10,214 nucleotides of DNA. Source: CAVHXA01 sp963639765 (GTDB lineage: Bacteria > Bacillota > Clostridia > Oscillospirales > Oscillospiraceae). The first letter of the stretch is position 1. Each line of letters opens with the position of its first letter. Below, piece by piece: positions 1 through 5,929 of this stretch. Below the pieces are notes generated by a model. The model was not told where the DNA came from. It did not search any database and saw only the letters and a program-made list of their open reading frames with translations. The DNA lies in NCBI GenBank assembly GCA_963639765.1, contig CAVHXA010000067.1:1-10214 (forward strand). The letters are read 5' to 3'. The translations under genes and the position numbers were made by a program.

Positions 1-5
1 GTTCA

Positions 6-12
6 CCTCCTT
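6..12 (-). promoter_or_regulatory. Ribosome binding site of a gene beginning just off the left edge
   Basis: The complement reads AAGGAGG followed by TGAAC, which runs into the window edge. This is a near-perfect Shine-Dalgarno sequence. It implies a minus-strand gene whose start codon lies within a few bases beyond position 1. None of its coding sequence is visible. Confidence 0.6.
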
Positions 13-70
13 GTCCGTTCACTTATATGACTGCCAAAAACGAAAAATCTTACATGCTTTCTGGATAATA

Positions 71-102
71 TACCCGTACCGTAGTTGCTGACGGTACGGG
101 TA
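71..102. repeat. Perfect 11-bp inverted repeat, possible operator
   Basis: The arms TACCCGTACCG (71-81) and CGGTACGGGTA (92-102) are exact inverse complements around a 10-base spacer. Neither side carries an adjacent T-run, so it is a poor intrinsic terminator. On the minus strand an AT-rich TATATTAT stretch (possible -10) follows the repeat directly, about 60 bases before the ribosome binding site at 6-12. A regulator-binding site in the promoter of the off-window gene is therefore a reasonable reading. Palindromes of this shape occur between -35 and -10 of MerR-type promoters, but no clear -35 was found. The role is inferred. Confidence 0.5.
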
Positions 103-333
103 AGGAGAATTGTTTTTGTGTTTTAGAAATTTACAATGTTCTGTGACTGCTCGACTATGGAGGTTCAGCAAGAATGCTTCAATTACGGGCTGGCGTTATC
201 CATTATGAGACAGGGGAACTGCTCCAAATGATCACTTTGCCGGCTCCGCTCCTGCATTGCAGGATGGCCGCTGGTTCGCGCAATACGGCCGTTGAGAAAC
301 GCATCCGTGGTCACTCACACGCGCAATATGCAC
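103..333. other. No intact gene; probably decayed sequence
   Basis: This stretch separates the palindrome from the stop of the 102-aa gene. Short open frames exist on both strands. The plus-strand one beginning at 174 has a GGAGG ten bases upstream, but it runs antisense through the 102-aa gene and its product looks like no protein I know. A short CCTGCATTGCAGG near-palindrome lies at about 252-264. I see no RNA gene or mobile element. Confidence 0.4.
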
Positions 334-642
334 TTACAGCGTATGGATTACGCCGTCTACGTACTCAAAGCTGTATCCGCGGCCGCCTTTTCCGCTATAA
401 TTGGAGCAGAGAACCTCGCTTTCGTATTGTCTGAATCGCTTGCTGAGTGCAAGGGCGTTAAGAGGATAGGCATCAAATTCCTCTTTTGTCAGCCTGAAGA
501 TTTCCCACCAGAACTCGGAGCCGCAGCTTCCCTCGCGGTAGAAGCGGACGGCATATACATCGTTTCCGAACATACCGGCGCAGCGGCAAAAACCTCCTCC
601 CGAATCCTTGATTTTTCTGAAATCGTCAAATGAGTAAAACAT
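334..642 (-). CDS. Hypothetical protein, 102 aa, aromatic- and glycine-rich
   Basis: I do not recognise the family. The product starts MFYSFDDFRKIK and is rich in Phe, Tyr, Gly and Cys (Cys near residues 19, 21, 40 and 80). It has no signal peptide or membrane helix, so it is probably a small cytosolic protein. Its Trp/Phe-rich middle (GSEFWWEIFRLTKEEFDAYPL) looks like a folded domain, not noise. The start is well supported: AAAGGAG lies six bases upstream of the ATG, and a candidate promoter (TTGCGT, 17-bp spacer, TACAAT) ends about 30 bases upstream. The frame stays open for 102 codons and ends in TAA. The surrounding DNA is decayed, so this may be the only living gene on the far left. A plus-strand ORF at 292-633 is its shadow and lacks a ribosome binding site. 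Confidence 0.65.
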   Translation of the reverse strand: MFYSFDDFRKIKDSGGGFCRCAGMFGNDVYAVRFYREGSCGSEFWWEIFRLTKEEFDAYPLNALALSKRFRQYESEVLCSNYSGKGGRGYSFEYVDGVIHTL

Positions 643-672
643 CGTTTTCTCCTTTCGCTAGTTTAAAGCGGT

Positions 673-701
673 ATTGTATAAGACCGCCTCTAAAAACGCA
701 A
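673..701 (-). promoter_or_regulatory. Candidate promoter of the 102-aa gene, overlapping small inverted repeats
   Basis: On the minus strand TTGCGT (-35, 696-701) and TACAAT (-10, 673-678) are separated by 17 bases, about 31 bases before the ATG. The -35 matches consensus only in TTG. The arms GCGGT (668-672) and ACCGC (683-687) flank the -10 as an inverted repeat and could be a repressor site. Assigned by pattern only. Confidence 0.35.
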
Positions 702-710
702 AGCGTTTTT
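692..710. terminator. Short symmetric hairpin, possible bidirectional terminator
   Basis: AAAAACGC (692-699) and GCGTTTTT (703-710) are exact inverse complements around AAA. The hairpin has an A-tract on one side and a T-tract on the other, so it could terminate in either direction. Its GC core is only about four pairs, so termination would be weak. It lies between the decayed gene ending at 769 and the promoter of the 102-aa gene, and it overlaps the proposed -35. Confidence 0.4.
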
Positions 711-768
711 CTCCCGGCGCTAATGCGGTTGTGCAGAAGCGTTTATTTCAACAAGTTGAATGCCCGTT

Positions 769-1347
769 TTACTTTGCTCTGAATTCTATCCACCCATCAT
801 CAAGAAAAACCACCACCATGCCGTCCTCAAGAACAGCATAAGTCGTTCCCATCTCTTTATTGAAATTTGCCTCTCCGTCTTTCTTGGGAACCCCATCTTC
901 TGCATAGGAAGTAGTACGGAGACATCGCCATACCAGACGCCAAGCTAAATCCCGCTGCCATATGAAATTGAGTTGCCATTCGAGACGCTTTTACGAATGT
1001 GATCGGACACGCGGTCTTCTTTCAACTCAGACGTATCCAGCTTGGGCCCCGCCCAGCCATTTTTCCATATTCTGAGGCCCCATGTAACTGTGATTGCTGA
1101 GAATAAGTAGCAAGGATTTATAGAGCCCGCAAAGAAGTTATGAAAAAGCCCTTCTACCGCTCAATATAGCAATAGCGGATATCAAGCCTTTGCATTGCAG
1201 CTGACCTTGTGCCTCTGAGGAACCAACATAAAAATACCTGATGGCAGATACATCCGGCAGCAGGCGGTGTGCGATGATGACAGAGATTGAGACCAGGTGC
1301 TTACAATTATGCAGAATAATGCGTAACAATTTCAATCGCAACCTCAA
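769..1347 (-). pseudogene. Decayed gene of about 190 codons, family unknown
   Basis: A minus-strand reading starts at a TTG (1345-1347) preceded by AAAGGAG and continues as a basic, leucine-rich N-terminus (LRLRLKLLRIIL) resembling a signal or anchor segment. It then breaks. Protein-like stretches reappear in successive frames: NHSYMGPQNMEKWLGG, then KLDTSELKEDRVSDHIRKSV through SYGSGI, which ends at an in-frame TAG (945-947). The frame resumes as LGVWYGDVSVLL, shifts near position 915, and finishes with EDGVPKKDGEANFNKEMG and VFLDDGWIEFRAK before TAA (769-771). Order and strand are consistent, and the fragments are low in stops and protein-like. This suggests one former secreted or membrane-anchored protein with at least two frameshifts and one nonsense change. 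I cannot name the family. The frame before position 1130 is uncertain. Confidence 0.5.
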
Positions 1348-1598
1348 TGTATCTCCTTTTTCACGTTTATATATCAATCTTCAGCCAACGGCTGAATCGA
1401 TGCAAGCAGACTATGCGTTTCCTTGAAAAGCAGGGTTTATCCGTAGCTTCGCTCGGAGTTAATACGCTTGGACTTGCAGAACGCTCTGTTTGCATGGATG
1501 CCTTTACGCACCTTTTTTCCCCTGTGCTGGTTCGGTACTCACTTCCGCACTATAACTATACCTCGTAAAAATGTCATATTTTCTGCCGCAGCGACATC
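1348..1598. other. Gene-free stretch behind the SanA-like gene
   Basis: I found no convincing gene here. A minus-strand frame of about 60 codons is open and rich in Ser, Arg and Cys (for example CVKASMQTERSASPS), but it has no usable start, and the opposite strand is equally open. A perfect seven-pair hairpin (TTCAGCC, AAC, GGCTGAA) lies at 1380-1396 without a T-run. The stretch may be a dispersed non-coding repeat or the remains of a gene. Confidence 0.35.
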
Positions 1599-2282
1599 TT
1601 ATTCGGCATTGGTCTGGTCCCCGTTGCCGCTAATCGGAATGACATCTCCCAAGTAGGTTGGCTCCGGTTGGAAGATGCACAAGACGTAATCCTTACACCT
1701 TGCGAGGACCTCTCGAAGCTCCCGCTTAGACTGACCGGCGTATGTGTGGTAGTCAGAGGAAACTCCATATGCGTCTATTCCGAGCCGATTGGCAATATAC
1801 AGCGCACGGTACAGATGATACTCCTGCGTTACGATGATTACCTTATCTGCTTTAAAAATTTCTTTGGCACGGTATACGGTCTCATAGGTAGAAAAGCCCG
1901 CATGGTCCATAAAAACGGCTTCGGATGGCACGCCGTGCTCAACAGCGTACTGCTTCATGGCTCCCACCTCGTCGTACTCTTTTCGGCCATGGTCACCGCT
2001 CATCAGCAGCTTCGGCGCAGCTCCCATCTCGTACAGCTCCAACGCTCGCGACAGGCGGTCTCGGAGCATATGACTGAGACTTCCGTCAGCATGCACCTGG
2101 CAACCGAGCACGAGTATACAATCCACGCCATCCATCTCCGCTGCCTGTGCGGCAGAAAGGATCCGGCCTTCACCGACTTTCTTTACATAACTGTTCACGA
2201 CAAGCAGTGTTCCAGATCCAATTACCAAAAAACAGAGCAGCACAACTAAAACAGTTCGTAACATCTTTCTCTTTAACCTCAT
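1599..2282 (-). CDS. YdcF/SanA-family (DUF218) membrane-anchored protein
   Basis: This 227-aa protein belongs to the YdcF/SanA/ElyC (DUF218) family, which contributes to cell-envelope integrity. E. coli SanA affects vancomycin exclusion and ElyC affects envelope precursor use, but the biochemical reaction is not firmly established. A basic N-terminus is followed by one hydrophobic helix at about residues 9-30, which would leave the domain outside the cell. Family motifs appear in order: ILVLGCQVHADGSLS (56-70) with conserved RL downstream, LLMSGDHG (92-99), the S-T-x-E segment near 131-135, and VIIVTQEYHLYRALY (148-162) carrying the conserved T-x-x-H. Length and motif spacing fit SanA-type proteins. 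GGAG precedes the ATG by about nine bases, and the gene lies 27 bp after the 32-aa peptide gene. It is apparently the last gene of that set. Confidence 0.88.
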   Translation of the reverse strand: MRLKRKMLRTVLVVLLCFLVIGSGTLLVVNSYVKKVGEGRILSAAQAAEMDGVDCILVLGCQVHADGSLSHMLRDRLSRALELYEMGAAPKLLMSGDHGRKEYDEVGAMKQYAVEHGVPSEAVFMDHAGFSTYETVYRAKEIFKADKVIIVTQEYHLYRALYIANRLGIDAYGVSSDYHTYAGQSKRELREVLARCKDYVLCIFQPEPTYLGDVIPISGNGDQTNAE

Positions 2283-2309
2283 TTTCCGCTCTCCAGCATT
2301 GTTTTTTGA

Positions 2310-2408
2310 CTATGGCTCTCTTTTCCTTTTAAGGACACAAAAGATTACGACCGCGACAACGACCGAAGCAGCAATCACGGCAGCAGAGAAAACCAGAAGT
2401 TTTTTCAT
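2310..2408 (-). CDS. Single-helix membrane peptide, 32 aa
   Basis: A very small gene encoding MKKLLVFSAAVIAASV followed by VVAVVIFCVLKRKREP. It is one hydrophobic helix (about residues 4-25) between a KK N-terminus and a basic RKR tail, so a single-pass membrane peptide with the tail inside is likely. AAAGGAG lies nine bases before the ATG. An in-frame ATG seven codons upstream overlaps the stop of the preceding 47-aa gene as ATGA, but it lacks a ribosome binding site of its own, so the internal start is preferred. Adding those codons would give 39 aa. The gene sits between the 47-aa and SanA-like genes with short spacing, consistent with one operon. The family is unknown to me. Signal-anchor peptides like this often partner a larger membrane protein, but no partner is shown. 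Confidence 0.6.
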   Translation of the reverse strand: MKKLLVFSAAVIAASVVVAVVIFCVLKRKREP

Positions 2409-2425
2409 TCGGAGATACTCCTTTG

Positions 2426-2569
2426 TCATAGATTCACATTTTTCAAGGCATCGATGGGGTTGTCCTTTTTCACCTTGCTCATTGCGTACATCATGCTGTT
2501 GCTGTCTTCTACCAATAACATTTTCTCATAGTCCTCTGTTATTCTTTCTTTCTCATTCTGTTCTCCCAT
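2426..2569 (-). CDS. Small charged protein, 47 aa, function unknown
   Basis: The product runs from MGEQNEKERITEDYEKMLLV to KDNPIDALKNVNL. It is highly charged, lacks a signal peptide or helix long enough to cross a membrane, and is probably a helical cytosolic protein. It lies 24 bp after the 353-aa gene, and its stop overlaps an upstream in-frame ATG of the following membrane-peptide gene. That fits translational coupling within an operon. The ribosome binding site is weak (an AGAG about 10 bases upstream), so the start is less certain; an in-frame GTG two codons earlier is possible. The clean open frame, lack of rare residues and tight packing argue for a real gene. I do not recognise the family. 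Confidence 0.55.
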   Translation of the reverse strand: MGEQNEKERITEDYEKMLLVEDSNSMMYAMSKVKKDNPIDALKNVNL

Positions 2570-2593
2570 ATGCACGACTCTGATTGCGGCAGG

Positions 2594-3655
2594 TTAGGAG
2601 CACTTTCCGATGAATCCATATTCCACATGGTTTCCATCGTCCCATTCAGCAATCACACGATAAATGAAGCTGCCATTTTTCAGATCGAACGCATATCCTC
2701 CATCATATGGAAGAATATCTGTTATCGTCTCGACCTCACCGCCATTTTGGGGGACGCATTGTATCCGCACCGTATCCGGCTGCACATCAAAGAATAACCA
2801 CGTCTCGTTTGATTTTCGGTGGGAAATCAACCCCACGCTGGCTGCCGTTATCTCCGGCAGAGTGGCCTCTGCGCCGATCTCAGGCCCGCATCCAATGATG
2901 GAGCTCATCGTTCCATCCTCGTTCGAATCCGGAGATTGCCAGTAGAAGGAGCAGGTGGAAGCCGTAATTTCATCTGTTTCACCCATTGATCCGGACATAA
3001 CATTCACCCGAAGCTCCGGTACGGTGCTTTGGTCGGAGGGCTGTATTACCTTGTACGGCAAATCTGTCTTAGCCTCAATCTCTATCCAGTTCACCATCGG
3101 CTCGGAATACTCCGTGCCGCTCTCATACTGGAATTCAGCCTGAAAGCGGTATCGCTCACCGGCTATCAGGTTATACTGAGCCGTCAGATTATAGGAGAGC
3201 TCTTTGCCCATGCCGCTGGGAAGGCTGTACTTTGGAAAGTGATAACAGACCATCCGTGCGGGCGTTACCTTTTGCCATGCACTGTCTTTCATTTGATACA
3301 GCTCAAAGGTCTCGCCAAAGGTGATTGTACTTCCTGAACCGTTTTTCCAGCAGAGGTCGAGTCGGAGGTTCTCGCTTCCGCCGCCAATGTGCATGACCTC
3401 AAAACCTACTCCCTCGACATCACTTCCCACGTTAAGAATGCGAAGCAGCTCGCTTTCCGGGAATTGCGTCTCCAGCTGCGTCTCGCAGCGATAATACGTC
3501 ACAGCCGCAAATAGACATGCCGCAACCGCGATCAGTGCAAGAATGAACACCCAGATTACGGAAACCTTTCGCTTCATCGCTGCAGCCACTTGCGAGACAA
3601 AGGCAACGGGAGCAAGAAAACCCAGACGGAAAATCGAATTGTTTTGCTTTTTCAT
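2594..3655 (-). CDS. Membrane-anchored extracytoplasmic protein with an Ig-like region
   Basis: This is a 353-aa protein. After a short N-terminal stretch it has one strong hydrophobic helix at about residues 30-52, with basic MKRK before it, so the rest should lie outside the membrane. Residues about 75-175 (GFEVMHIGG, LCWKNGSGSTITFGETFELY, the W-QKVTP segment, then LSYNLTAQYNLIAGERYRFQAEF) resemble the bacterial Ig-like beta-sandwich domains (the Big_14 type) common in clostridial surface proteins. I see this by pattern only. The C-terminal half is beta-rich and ends in FIYRVIAEWDDGNHVEYGFIGK; I know no family for it. No catalytic motif is visible, so a binding or sensing role is inferred. 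AGGAGG lies six bases before the ATG and overlaps the stop of the upstream 473-aa gene, indicating coupled translation. Confidence 0.75.
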   Translation of the reverse strand: MKKQNNSIFRLGFLAPVAFVSQVAAAMKRKVSVIWVFILALIAVAACLFAAVTYYRCETQLETQFPESELLRILNVGSDVEGVGFEVMHIGGGSENLRLDLCWKNGSGSTITFGETFELYQMKDSAWQKVTPARMVCYHFPKYSLPSGMGKELSYNLTAQYNLIAGERYRFQAEFQYESGTEYSEPMVNWIEIEAKTDLPYKVIQPSDQSTVPELRVNVMSGSMGETDEITASTCSFYWQSPDSNEDGTMSSIIGCGPEIGAEATLPEITAASVGLISHRKSNETWLFFDVQPDTVRIQCVPQNGGEVETITDILPYDGGYAFDLKNGSFIYRVIAEWDDGNHVEYGFIGKCS

Positions 3656-3665
3656 GGCGTACCTC

Positions 3666-5087
3666 CTATTTCTTCATCCTTCTCTTTCTGCGGAGCAGCA
3701 GAGACACGACCACACCAACGGCGGCAAGCACCACCGCCAGTACAATGATAAAGTCTGTCGGCATATGGTTCAGGAACGACCACCTTGGCTGCTGCGGCTT
3801 CTCCGACTCAGAAAGAACAAATGTCAGCTCACCCTCCGGCAGCCCAGGCATGGACATCGCATATCCGCTGTCAGTCTTATTAAAGCCGTCAATGCCGCAT
3901 TCCGTCATGTAATATGGTGTGTTGATGACAATATCCAATGCTCCGAACTTCGCCCATGTCTTTGCAGGGGAGAGAAGATAGGTGTACTCATAGATGCTTG
4001 GGGTATATCCTGCATCAATGGCGGGATAGAGCGGCGCTGTCACCGTGTTGGTTATCGTCTGTCCCGGCTTCAGCGTGACTGTATACTCATACCAACGCAT
4101 CAGAGAAAACACCTTGTCTTCGCAATTGATAAACCCACTGCCGTAAGCCTCTGAAGCTGAACGCAGATATTCAACCTGGGCGTTGTAAAAATCGTGGTCA
4201 GCAATACCGGAAGCCCCATCGTTTTTATTGAGCACATAGCGTTCGAAAGAAATCCTTTCCGAGGACTCTATCGCTATCGCTACTTCACCGTCAATTCTCT
4301 TCTTGCAGGAAAAGTCCTCATATAATGCCCAATGGATTGGCTCAATAGGAAGCTTACCGAAGATGTACAATGTCAGCGTGTCCCCATTCTGAACCCTGGT
4401 GGACGCCTGGAATCCGTCATCGAAGGATTGATATCCATTCATCTCCGGGAACATCACGCGTGTTTCGGAAGCATCTTCCTCCCAAGTAAAAACAGCTGTG
4501 GCGGACTCATATTCCGAATCAATGTTGCGGACGATGTACTGCCGTATCCAGACTGACATTTCAGGCGTGAAGAACGCATCGGAGATATAATCATCAGCCA
4601 GTCTTGACAGATCCTCTTCAAGAGAAAACTGATCACGCCACGCTTTCAGCGTATGCCGGACAGCTGCGTCTACCGGCGCTCCATCTATTGTGACGCCGTA
4701 TTTTTCCGTGTCAGAAGGGCAGGAAGCTATCCTGTTTTCCATATTGTAAATGCGTTCTCCGTAAGATGGTTCGCTGCCGAAAGGAAAAACCAATGTTGCG
4801 GTAACCGTATAATCGGCGGGATTGCGGAATGTGTACTCCGCCGTGACTTTCCCGGTATAGGCAAGGAAAGCTTCCGTATCCGGATAATACTGCTCCGGAA
4901 ACTCCTGTACATCGAAGTACAAAAGCTCCCTGTCTACTACAATAGGACAGTCTTCTCCCGTAACAACTGCGCCTGTGCTGTCCGTGCCACTCCAGTTCCG
5001 CTGGGCGGAGTTGGCATAGATGGGCTGCATACAGAGTCCAGCCAACAGCAGAATCAAAAGAAACATGGCCGCAAATCTCGTTTTCAA
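3666..5087 (-). CDS. Secreted surface protein with C-terminal membrane anchor, 473 aa
   Basis: The start is TTG, chosen because AGGAGG lies eight bases upstream and a textbook signal peptide follows (basic MKTR, hydrophobic core, cleavage near IYA-N or NSA-Q at residues 25-28). A large extracellular part follows. Residues about 80-105 (KVTAEYTFRNPADYTVTATL then VFPFG) resemble the beta-sandwich opening of DUF4424-like secreted proteins, but I make no firm family call. A C-terminal helix (about 445-464) followed by RRKRRMKK gives a stop-transfer anchor. There is no LPxTG motif, so sortase attachment is not indicated. It is the first gene of a set with the 353-aa, 47-aa, 32-aa and SanA-like genes. 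About 149 bp separate it from the flavodoxin gene upstream; that gap holds a GGAGAG/CTCTCC stem-loop but no promoter I would defend. Confidence 0.75.
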   Translation of the reverse strand: MKTRFAAMFLLILLLAGLCMQPIYANSAQRNWSGTDSTGAVVTGEDCPIVVDRELLYFDVQEFPEQYYPDTEAFLAYTGKVTAEYTFRNPADYTVTATLVFPFGSEPSYGERIYNMENRIASCPSDTEKYGVTIDGAPVDAAVRHTLKAWRDQFSLEEDLSRLADDYISDAFFTPEMSVWIRQYIVRNIDSEYESATAVFTWEEDASETRVMFPEMNGYQSFDDGFQASTRVQNGDTLTLYIFGKLPIEPIHWALYEDFSCKKRIDGEVAIAIESSERISFERYVLNKNDGASGIADHDFYNAQVEYLRSASEAYGSGFINCEDKVFSLMRWYEYTVTLKPGQTITNTVTAPLYPAIDAGYTPSIYEYTYLLSPAKTWAKFGALDIVINTPYYMTECGIDGFNKTDSGYAMSMPGLPEGELTFVLSESEKPQQPRWSFLNHMPTDFIIVLAVVLAAVGVVVSLLLRRKRRMKK

Positions 5088-5236
5088 ATGTATCGCCTCC
5101 TATCACTTGAGTTGTGTATATGCAGTCTTTTCCTTTCGGAACACACCCATGACGGCTCAGATAATTGTCTGGAGAGCGGCAACACTATAGATAACTCTCC
5201 TACATCTGAGCGCGAATCGTCGATTTCATTATCTTG

Positions 5237-5866
5237 CTACATCCTCTTAAAAACAGTCGCCGATTTGCCGCACTGCGGGCAGCTTTCGGGAGGATAATCC
5301 CCCGTGTGCACATAACCGCAGACCGTGCAGATCCATTTTGCTGCTCCTGAATTGGGATCTTCCGGTATATCAAGCGTATCCAGCAATTCTGCAATCTGAT
5401 TTGCGATGTCAGCAGCCGTCTTCGGATCAAATTCTCCCATATCCGTTATCTGCATTCCGGTCAGCTCGCTGAACTTGCCGAGCAACGCCTGCTCCTCCGG
5501 CGTCAGTGTTGCTACCCGTAACTGACCCTTCATAAAATACGAGTGGAAGCTGTGCGGAGATGCTGTGTCTTTCAGTCCTCGCGCAACGGAGGGAAACTCC
5601 TTCTCGGAAAACAGGCCTTCTCCCACAACGACCAGGTGCTTGTAGTTCAGCTTTCCTTGCATTCTGCCGACAAAAAGCTTCGTCAGCTGCGCAGTATACG
5701 GGCCGCGAAAACCGAAGACAAGAATCAGCGCGTCGTAGGCGGATTCGTCCTCCGCCTGGAACGGGGTATCCACATTGACGCAAAGGCAGTTCAGACGCTC
5801 CGCGATTGCAGTAGCCAGCCTTTTTGCACTTCCGTGCTGTGTTTCGTAGGTTACGATGCTCCTCAT
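5237..5866 (-). CDS. Flavodoxin-domain protein with C-terminal rubredoxin-like domain
   Basis: This 209-aa electron-transfer protein fuses two redox modules. Residues 1-150 form a flavodoxin fold: the FMN phosphate loop is TYETQHGSAK (6-15), followed by the ALILVFGFRGPY strand-loop (47-57) and HLVVVGEGLF (77-86). It resembles the flavodoxin group related to HemG-type protoporphyrinogen oxidases. Residues about 178-209 are a short rubredoxin-like iron site with C180-x2-C183 and C196-x2-C199, close to the rubrerythrin C-terminal type (WICTVCGYVHTGDYPPESCP). Such fusions in anaerobes are thought to pass electrons to oxygen or peroxide detoxifying enzymes; the partner is not visible here. AGGAGG lies nine bases before the ATG. 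The gene follows the serpin gene by 63 bp and may be cotranscribed, although a shared function is not obvious. Confidence 0.87.
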   Translation of the reverse strand: MRSIVTYETQHGSAKRLATAIAERLNCLCVNVDTPFQAEDESAYDALILVFGFRGPYTAQLTKLFVGRMQGKLNYKHLVVVGEGLFSEKEFPSVARGLKDTASPHSFHSYFMKGQLRVATLTPEEQALLGKFSELTGMQITDMGEFDPKTAADIANQIAELLDTLDIPEDPNSGAAKWICTVCGYVHTGDYPPESCPQCGKSATVFKRM

Positions 5867-5929
5867 TGCTTGAATCCTCCTGTTGTTGTGTTGAGTGTGT
5901 TTTATCTTCTGCTTCTGTGAATTCTCAGA

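Noticed and set aside
160..235. Plus-strand reading MEVQQECFNYGLALSIMRQG, faintly like the start of DUF2829-type proteins
   Set aside because: Only about 24 codons before a stop and nothing recognisable after it in any frame.
174..434. 86-codon plus-strand ORF with GGAGG ten bases upstream
   Set aside because: It runs antisense into the well-supported 102-aa gene and its product looks random; the ribosome binding match is probably chance.
1668..2249. 193-codon plus-strand ORF opposite the SanA-like gene
   Set aside because: The minus-strand frame carries all YdcF/SanA motifs; the plus reading has unusual composition and no ribosome binding site.
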